This document shows, in pieces, positions 3,890 to 8,668 of a stretch of 8,668 nucleotides of DNA. Origin of the DNA: Candidatus Saccharimonadota bacterium (GTDB lineage: Bacteria > Patescibacteriota > Saccharimonadia > Saccharimonadales > Saccharimonadaceae); assembly GCA_905371595.1 (NCBI GenBank), contig CAJPLU010000029.1, forward strand, positions 1 to 8,668. The letters are read 5' to 3'. Position 1 is the first letter of the stretch. Each line of letters begins with the position of its first letter. The notes beneath the pieces were generated by a model. The model saw nothing but the letters and a program-made list of their open reading frames with translations, was not told where the DNA came from and did no database searches. The position numbers and the translations under genes are program-made.

Positions 3890-6811
3890 ATGCCGCTAGG
3901 TACAAGAGAAAGACCAGACACCAGCCAAGACAACGCCGACGACTTTGACCAGTGGGAGCGTCAGATGCAGACACCCACAGACCAAGGCCATGCCAACGAT
4001 TTCGACGCCTGGGAGCGCGAAATGTCGCCGAGCCAGGCGCACTGGGATGATACTGTCAGCCGAAATTTGTCGAGAATGGAGAATAAAAAACCAGCCAAAC
4101 GCGACAACGAAGCGGCTAGCGGTAGCGGTAATAGTAGTGGCGACGCCGCTGGCAATATCAACAACAAAGAGAAGCAGTCGCAGCAGCAAGACAGCTGGCG
4201 CGATAACACCTCGAGAGACTTAAACAAGCCTAAGAGGGGCAAGGGTAAATCAGGTGGCTTTTCGGCTATGAATAAGCTCAAACGATTTGGCCCGACTGGC
4301 GCGGTAGCCAGCATGCTACTGGTCGGTGCCGTTGGTATCGGTTCGTCGACTAGCATCATGGGCTCGTTGCTAGTATCCATCAAAGAGTCAATTGTCACCA
4401 ATATCGATCAGCAGCAATATACGTCATCGTCGCGATCAAACCGGATTTTGTCGCGGCGCCTGGCTGATAATGCCACATCTGGTTCTTGTACATTAGTTAA
4501 AATCGCCTGCCGCTTTCACAAACCGACTAATTACCAGCTCAAACAGCTCGACAAAGCCGGTGTCAAAGCTCTGGATGAAGCCGGCGAAGTTATCGAAAAA
4601 GGCAAACTAATCGGCGGCAAACGGCCAGCTCACTACTTGATAGACGGCGAGAAGATATCCGCCAAAGACTTCAAAAAAGCATTACGCAATAATCCTAAAC
4701 TCCGCAACGCTTTCCGGCGCGCTTTTAACCCGCGCTGGGTGAACTGGGTTGACGACGCCGCGGTCAAGTTCCTCAAAAAAATAGGTGTTACTAAAAAAGT
4801 CGCCGATAAACTGAACACCAAAAAAGCCAAAAAAGCCCTAACCGAAGCCACAGACGAATTAACAAAAATTGAGGACAAAGGCGGCGACAAAATCAAGAAA
4901 GAAATCGCCGAAGAGGCTGGTGATTTTGCCAAGAAAGAAGCCAAAAAAACTGCCAAAAAAGGCGGCGATGCCAAACTGATGATGGCTCAAGGCATTTGCG
5001 CGGCGGCCAAGGCGCCAAATGTGATAGTCAACATCAATAAGGCTTTTCGAATTGCTCAGTACGCCAAACTAGGTTATACCTTTTTGACAGCCGCCGACGC
5101 TATCAAAAAAGGCGAGGCTACCCCAGAAATGGTCAATAACGTAGCGACTATCCTTACTCAATCATACACCAAGAAAGACGGTTCTATCAAAAAACCTGCC
5201 ACTGACTCTAAACTGATGAAATATACTATGGGCCTAGGTACATCTGGCAGTTCGTCGTCTTATATACCAGGAGTCGGCGGCGCGCTTGCTACCTACCTAG
5301 GTGTCGTCAATAGCGAGCCTGTCAAGGTAGGGTGCGACCTGGTCGGCTCGACGGCGGCCGAAGTTGCTGTTGAGGTTTTTGATGGCATCAAAAACGGACT
5401 AGGGCCAGTCGGCTGGGCCTGGACGGCAGGAGAATTTGCTCTCGAAGGTATATTGTCACTTGAATCTGTACAGCAGCAGCTCAGTTCAGCCATGGGAGGT
5501 ATCGTACAAACCGCCATTGACACATTCGGTAACTGGGTAGATATGAAAGCATTAGCCGAATACTTCCTAGGTGACAAAACCAAGGGAGCAACCGGCACTG
5601 ATGTCGGCGACATCACTGGCGTGGGCTTATCAAACAGTATGGCCGACCAAGCCAGTTACACTGGCAATGCACCGCTAACCGTCCAGCAAAAAGTTGCCTT
5701 CGACGAGCAAATTGTCCAACCCGAGCGTATTGCCCTAGCCGAAGAAGACCGCTTAACACACAGCCCATTCGACATCTCTAGTCCGAATACTTTCCTGGGG
5801 TCAATCGCTATACGATTCGTACCGTATTTAGGTATGGCATCGAGTCCATTAGCGTTCGTGTCGGCTATCTCGTCGATATCTACCTCGTCGCTATTTAACT
5901 TATTCAATCCGTCAGCTTATGCCAAAAATATAATTGACGAGAACAAATGTACGCAAAACTCCGTGCTAGCCAACGAAAAAGACATCGCTGTCGGTCCAGC
6001 CTGCGACGTTCAATACGGCGTACCAACTGATTATATGGGTATAGAACCTGATCAAGTAGCTAGCGAATTAAGCGCTTCCGGCGATATCGACGAAGACGGC
6101 AAAGTAAAGAGTAATAGCGAGCTGCAAGACTGGATAGACACTTGCAACCAAGCTAGCATCATAAACACCAAAGAATGCACCGTCGACAGCCGGCAGCGCG
6201 CCCTATACAACCTATACCAAATCGACAAACGCACTGTCGATGGTATGGATGAGGATCCAGATAAAACAACTAAACCAACATCAACTTCAACAGCATCCAC
6301 TAGTACTAGCGTTGGTAGTGCTGTAGGTGAGCCAGAATTTGACCAAGCTCAACCTGCAGCAGAAGGCGGTGATGATGTATCTGTCTGGAAGGGTCTCAAT
6401 AATGGCGCCCTTCCAGACAACGAGCTCGTTACTCTATCGTTCTCTAGCGAAAGAATGCATAAACAGGCCGCTGCTGCTATGGAAGAAATGAATAAGGCTT
6501 ACAAGTCCGAAACAGGTAGTGATTTAGGTATTAACGAGGCGTATCGTGATTGCGAGACTCAAATAGCATACGCCGACCCCAATAGTTCACGTTATCAAGG
6601 TGGCCTAGCTAAACCAGCTCCACCATGCAGCTCTAATCACGGTTGGGGATTAGCTGCCGATATTAGCGTTGGCGACTTTGATACACCGGTATATAATTGG
6701 CTAACCACTAATGCTCACAAATACGGCTTTGTTCATCCGAAATGGGCAGAACGCGGCGGCAGCAAACCTGAAGCATGGCACTGGGAATATGCCAGAAAGG
6801 TAGCTAATTAA
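3890..6811 (+). CDS. Large membrane protein with C-terminal M15/VanY-type D-Ala-D-Ala carboxypeptidase domain
   Basis: 973 residues. Residues 1-135 form a hydrophilic, probably cytosolic tail with short repeated motifs and a basic stretch at 113-132. A membrane helix follows at about 137-165. Residues 215-365 are rich in Lys and Ala. Further hydrophobic segments lie at about 445-475, 503-525 and 634-675. A Thr/Ser linker at 792-812 leads to the peptidase domain at about 845-970. That domain has the M15 motif S-N-H-G-W-G-L-A-A-D with presumed zinc ligands H917 and D924, and E-A-W-H with catalytic E961 and third ligand H964. R886 and Q891 fit the usual upstream substrate-site positions. M15 enzymes cut D-Ala-containing stem-peptide bonds of peptidoglycan, so the domain should face outward. 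Possible disulphide pairs are C687/C705, C752/C763 and C888/C913. The membrane region is not recognised; a VirB6-like machine component is possible but unproven. Confidence 0.85.
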   Translation: MPLGTRERPDTSQDNADDFDQWERQMQTPTDQGHANDFDAWEREMSPSQAHWDDTVSRNLSRMENKKPAKRDNEAASGSGNSSGDAAGNINNKEKQSQQQDSWRDNTSRDLNKPKRGKGKSGGFSAMNKLKRFGPTGAVASMLLVGAVGIGSSTSIMGSLLVSIKESIVTNIDQQQYTSSSRSNRILSRRLADNATSGSCTLVKIACRFHKPTNYQLKQLDKAGVKALDEAGEVIEKGKLIGGKRPAHYLIDGEKISAKDFKKALRNNPKLRNAFRRAFNPRWVNWVDDAAVKFLKKIGVTKKVADKLNTKKAKKALTEATDELTKIEDKGGDKIKKEIAEEAGDFAKKEAKKTAKKGGDAKLMMAQGICAAAKAPNVIVNINKAFRIAQYAKLGYTFLTAADAIKKGEATPEMVNNVATILTQSYTKKDGSIKKPATDSKLMKYTMGLGTSGSSSSYIPGVGGALATYLGVVNSEPVKVGCDLVGSTAAEVAVEVFDGIKNGLGPVGWAWTAGEFALEGILSLESVQQQLSSAMGGIVQTAIDTFGNWVDMKALAEYFLGDKTKGATGTDVGDITGVGLSNSMADQASYTGNAPLTVQQKVAFDEQIVQPERIALAEEDRLTHSPFDISSPNTFLGSIAIRFVPYLGMASSPLAFVSAISSISTSSLFNLFNPSAYAKNIIDENKCTQNSVLANEKDIAVGPACDVQYGVPTDYMGIEPDQVASELSASGDIDEDGKVKSNSELQDWIDTCNQASIINTKECTVDSRQRALYNLYQIDKRTVDGMDEDPDKTTKPTSTSTASTSTSVGSAVGEPEFDQAQPAAEGGDDVSVWKGLNNGALPDNELVTLSFSSERMHKQAAAAMEEMNKAYKSETGSDLGINEAYRDCETQIAYADPNSSRYQGGLAKPAPPCSSNHGWGLAADISVGDFDTPVYNWLTTNAHKYGFVHPKWAERGGSKPEAWHWEYARKVAN
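6382..6419. repeat. Perfect 12-bp inverted repeat with a 14-nt loop inside the coding sequence
   Basis: The left arm TGTCTGGAAGGG at 6382-6393 is matched exactly by its reverse complement at 6408-6419, with 14 unpaired bases between. The mRNA could form a stable hairpin. It sits at the junction between the Thr/Ser linker and the M15 domain. No T-run follows, so it is not a standard intrinsic terminator. Confidence 0.85.
6422..6799 (+). other. M15 (VanY-like) peptidase domain within the 973-residue protein
   Basis: These bases encode about residues 845-970. The SxHxxGxAxD motif lies at residues 915-924 and ExWH at 961-964. All three zinc ligands and the catalytic Glu are present, so the domain looks intact and active. 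It is listed separately because it is the only recognisable catalytic part of the protein and is more AT-rich than the VirB4-like gene. Confidence 0.88.
6796..6800 (+). promoter_or_regulatory. Weak ribosome binding site before the secreted hydrolase gene
   Basis: AAAGG ends 10 nt before the ATG at 6811, a long spacing. The ATG overlaps the previous stop as TAATG, so translation is probably coupled to the upstream gene. Confidence 0.45.
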
Positions 6812-8668
6812 TGATACTAAAAAAAATAGTATATATTATAATTTCTGTAGTTACATTAGTTAGTGTGTATACCCAAACAGCCTCGGCTGCACCAGAAAGA
6901 CTGTATATAAATTCAGCTACTAATAATATAGAATTTTACGATACTAATGCCGCCTGTTCAACAGGGTCAAGTACCGATTTATCGTCAGTCAGTCCTGGTA
7001 GCGGCGCGCCAAACGGTATGACTTATCCTAGCCTAGACGCTGCAAAGATGGCAGACGCAATTGAGAAATACATTGAAACTCACGCGCCAGACAGCCCGCT
7101 AAAAGGTACTAGTCAAAAAGCTGTCGCTAGCGCCAAAAAGGCTAACCTTAGTCCTTTTTTGGCGTATGCCCATGCTATGATGGAATCAACGTTAGCCACT
7201 ACAGATGTACCAGGTGCCCAGATAAAAGTTCATCAAGGGCACAATGCTTTTGGACGCACCGCAACCGACTCTCAACCGCATGTTGTAGAGGCTAGCCGAA
7301 ACTGGTATATGTGGACCTCTTTCGAAGCTAGTGTAGACGCTGAAGCCGAAGAAAACAAGAACGTCGATAGCGGCGACTGGTTCTCATACGACAGGGCAGT
7401 GTTCTCTGATGAAATTGATCAAGGTATGACAGCGTACGCAAATAGATATGCTCCACCAGACGACGGTAATGATACTGCAGGGTATATAGCTTTTATGCAA
7501 GGCGCTCTCGACGAGATGGCCGGCTATGCTGGCGCTTCAGTCGCTACTGCATCTACAATATCGTCCACTTCATCTAGCAGTAGCTCTTCTAATTGCTGCG
7601 TCAAACCAAAAACAGGTGGCGGTATAGTTAAAATCTTATCAGATAATCCAGAAACCGCACTAGGCTATCTGATGAGTGCTGGTAACGGTACCAAATTGAC
7701 CTTAGCTCAAGCTGCCGGTATCGTCGGCAACCTTCAACAAGAGTCAGGACCAACCCTAGATCCTAGAGCATCTAACGGATCGCACATTGGTATTGCCCAG
7801 TGGGATGAAGCTAATCGCTGGAATAATGGGTTAGTTAAATTTGCAGCTGATATGGGAAGTGATCCATATGATTTCTCAATTCAATTACGCTATCTAGCCT
7901 GGGAAATGGGCCTTACTGATGAATGGAAAGATCACACGCCAGGTCGCGGTGGCACCGCTGATGCCGTTAGGGCTACAACCAGCGCTGAGCAGGCCACCGA
8001 AGTTTTTGAAGCAAATTTTGAGGGAAGTGGCGGCAGTGCGATGGAAAAACGTCAGGCCTATGCCAAAGCCCTTTATGAAAAATATAAAGATAGTCCGACA
8101 CTTGGCTCCTCATCTGGCACCTCTGAACCAGGAACATCTGCATCGTGCAGCAGTGGTGGTGGGGCTAGTTCATCCTTACAAGAATACACTCTAAAATACG
8201 CCTGGCCGCAGATACATCACGAACCGCGCATTCAACGAAAAGATGAATACATTGAAGCAATCTATAAAGCTACAGATGAGGGGCGTTTTTTTGGAAGTCA
8301 TTACGGTGTTGATTGCGGCGGCTTTGTTACAACATTAATTTATGATAGCGGTTTCGATAAGACATACAATTTTGATGCTAAGGGTGGTAACACTGTTGTG
8401 CAAAGACTATGGGCTACCCTTAATTGGCAATATCTTGGTAGCGCTAATGGTACATACGAGCCAGACGGCAGTAAATTTACAGACGACAAATTACAGCCAG
8501 GCGACGTGGCTTTCTCACCAGGTCATACCTGGATATACGTAGGTGAAATCAACGGTTTCGAAAGTAAATACGCCTCAGCCAGCCAAGGAGAAAAGGCTCC
8601 GAGTGCTGGCGGCGAAGGGTTTGATTGGGCTGGAGCAGTATGGTTTAGAAAGAAATCATCATCATCAT
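6811..8668 (+). CDS. Secreted multidomain peptidoglycan hydrolase (3' end cut by the window)
   Basis: At least 619 residues, open to the window edge with no stop. The start is the ATG overlapping the preceding TAA. Residues 1-26 form a Sec signal peptide: K4-K5, a hydrophobic core, and A-S-A before Ala-Pro-Glu with cleavage expected after A26. Module 1 (about 65-245) resembles glucosaminidase-type domains, with A-H-A-M-M-E at 120-125 (E125 possible catalytic acid) and H-N-A-F-G-R-T at 144-150. A Ser run (251-260) and Cys262-Cys263 follow. Module 2 (about 280-430) matches phage tail-tip lysozymes: G-N-L-Q-Q-E-S-G at 306-313 with E311, then G-I-A-Q-W-D at 327-332. Module 3 (about 455-615) looks like NlpC/P60 or CHAP: D-C-G-G-F at 501-505 with nucleophile C502, and G-H at 571-572. 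A new Ser run starts at 616. It probably cuts glycan strands and stem peptides outside the cell. Modules 2 and 3 are firmer than module 1. Confidence 0.87.
   Translation, partial: MILKKIVYIIISVVTLVSVYTQTASAAPERLYINSATNNIEFYDTNAACSTGSSTDLSSVSPGSGAPNGMTYPSLDAAKMADAIEKYIETHAPDSPLKGTSQKAVASAKKANLSPFLAYAHAMMESTLATTDVPGAQIKVHQGHNAFGRTATDSQPHVVEASRNWYMWTSFEASVDAEAEENKNVDSGDWFSYDRAVFSDEIDQGMTAYANRYAPPDDGNDTAGYIAFMQGALDEMAGYAGASVATASTISSTSSSSSSSNCCVKPKTGGGIVKILSDNPETALGYLMSAGNGTKLTLAQAAGIVGNLQQESGPTLDPRASNGSHIGIAQWDEANRWNNGLVKFAADMGSDPYDFSIQLRYLAWEMGLTDEWKDHTPGRGGTADAVRATTSAEQATEVFEANFEGSGGSAMEKRQAYAKALYEKYKDSPTLGSSSGTSEPGTSASCSSGGGASSSLQEYTLKYAWPQIHHEPRIQRKDEYIEAIYKATDEGRFFGSHYGVDCGGFVTTLIYDSGFDKTYNFDAKGGNTVVQRLWATLNWQYLGSANGTYEPDGSKFTDDKLQPGDVAFSPGHTWIYVGEINGFESKYASASQGEKAPSAGGEGFDWAGAVWFRKKSSSS
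6819..6826 (+). repeat. A8 homopolymer at codons 3-6 of the secreted hydrolase gene
   Basis: Eight consecutive A residues lie within the first six codons, encoding the Lys4-Lys5 n-region of the signal peptide. A change of one base here would shift the frame before any mature sequence is made. Confidence 0.85.
7003..7545 (+). other. Module 1: glucosaminidase-like domain of the secreted hydrolase
   Basis: These bases encode about residues 65-245. Visible features are a Pro-Phe-Leu-Ala-Tyr-Ala-His segment leading to E125, the H-N-A-F-G-R-T loop, a Trp-rich W-Y-M-W stretch at 165-168, and R-Y-A-P-P-D-D-G-N-D-T at 212-222. The E-then-loop pattern is the usual one for lysozyme-fold glucosaminidases. 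Assignment at superfamily level is moderate; the bond cut cannot be read from the sequence. Confidence 0.6.
7648..8100 (+). other. Module 2: phage tail-tip lysozyme-like domain
   Basis: These bases encode about residues 280-430. The helix-turn with G-I-V-G-N-L-Q-Q-E-S-G holds the likely catalytic E311, and G-I-A-Q-W-D follows about 15 residues later. L-R-Y-L-A-W-E-M at 359-366 and F-E-A-N-F-E at 399-404 are also typical of this family, found in phage tail proteins and secreted bacterial hydrolases. It should cleave glycan strands of peptidoglycan. Confidence 0.8.
8173..8655 (+). other. Module 3: NlpC/P60- or CHAP-like cysteine peptidase/amidase domain
   Basis: These bases encode about residues 455-615. 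The D-C-G-G-F-V motif at 501-506 supplies nucleophile C502. L-Q-P-G-D-V at 561-566 and G-H-T-W-I-Y-V-G at 571-578 supply the expected histidine, H572. The third polar residue of the triad is not evident. The domain appears to end with A-V-W-F-R-K near 609-614. NlpC/P60 and CHAP cannot be told apart here by eye. Confidence 0.7.

Noticed and set aside
4770..4960. Programmed frameshifting at A-rich runs such as CTAAAAAAG and CCAAAAAAG
   Set aside because: In the coding frame these read as AAA-AAA preceded by another codon, not the A-AAA-AAG phase of known -1 sites. The gene also continues uninterrupted in frame.
6382..6419. Intrinsic terminator
   Set aside because: The hairpin is perfect, but no T-run follows and it lies inside an open, motif-bearing coding sequence.
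6837..6842. TATAAT inside the start of the secreted hydrolase gene as a promoter
   Set aside because: No in-frame start at a sensible distance downstream would keep the signal peptide, and the region is simply AT-rich.
7919..8542. Short plus-strand open frames at 7919-8194 and 8342-8542
   Set aside because: Both lie in other frames inside the secreted hydrolase gene, whose own frame stays open through them and carries catalytic motifs.
1..8668. Alternative genetic code with TGA as Gly, as in some other CPR lineages
   Set aside because: All long genes translate without in-frame TGA and keep family motifs under the standard code. None of the five visible stops is TGA, but that is too few to mean anything.
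1..8668. Phage origin suggested by the tail-lysozyme-like module
   Set aside because: No other phage gene is present. The module sits in a Sec-secreted protein beside secretion genes, a setting common for this domain in CPR bacteria.

Overview
The window looks like a chromosomal segment from a Candidate Phyla Radiation bacterium, most likely Candidatus Saccharibacteria (TM7). I infer this from gene content and domain style, not from any marker gene: a PrgI-family membrane protein, a TraC-like protein and a VirB4-type ATPase in a row, followed by very large proteins that end in peptidoglycan-hydrolase domains separated by Ser/Thr-rich and Cys-containing linkers. All genes are on the + strand. 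The reading frames fit the standard bacterial code: no in-frame TGA interrupts the long genes, and the five visible stops are TAG, TAG, TAA, TAA and TAA.

Layout: 1-71 is the 3' end of a gene with a glycine-rich repeat tail. 72-132 is a short intergenic region with two TATAAT boxes. 133-1119 is the PrgI-family protein. 1138-2016 is a TraC-like protein, whose start is reassigned here to the GTG at 1138. 2016-3863 is the VirB4-like ATPase, overlapping its neighbour by 1 nt. 3864-3889 is a 26-nt gap with a TATAAT box. 3890-6811 is a 973-residue membrane protein ending in a complete M15/VanY-type peptidase domain. 6811-8668 is a Sec-exported multidomain peptidoglycan hydrolase that runs off the window edge; it overlaps the preceding stop by 1 nt. 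There is no gene-free stretch over 300 bases, no RNA gene, no mobile element, no CRISPR array, and no intrinsic terminator between the genes.

Working model (inference): PrgI-like, TraC-like and VirB4-like proteins form the inner-membrane and motor part of a reduced type IV secretion or pilus-like machine. The 973-residue protein may be a membrane component of the same machine that carries its own cell-wall peptidase. The last gene adds three more wall-directed modules: a glucosaminidase-like domain, a phage-tail-type lysozyme domain and an NlpC/P60- or CHAP-like Cys/His domain. For an episymbiont on a Gram-positive host this would put a secretion machine and a set of wall-cutting domains in one transcription unit.

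The most notable details are these. Two TATAAT boxes each sit exactly 6 nt before an ATG, suggesting leaderless mRNAs. A perfect 12-bp inverted repeat lies just upstream of the M15 domain. Two pairs of short motif repeats occur in the cytosolic tail of the 973-residue protein. Base composition drops towards the hydrolase modules.
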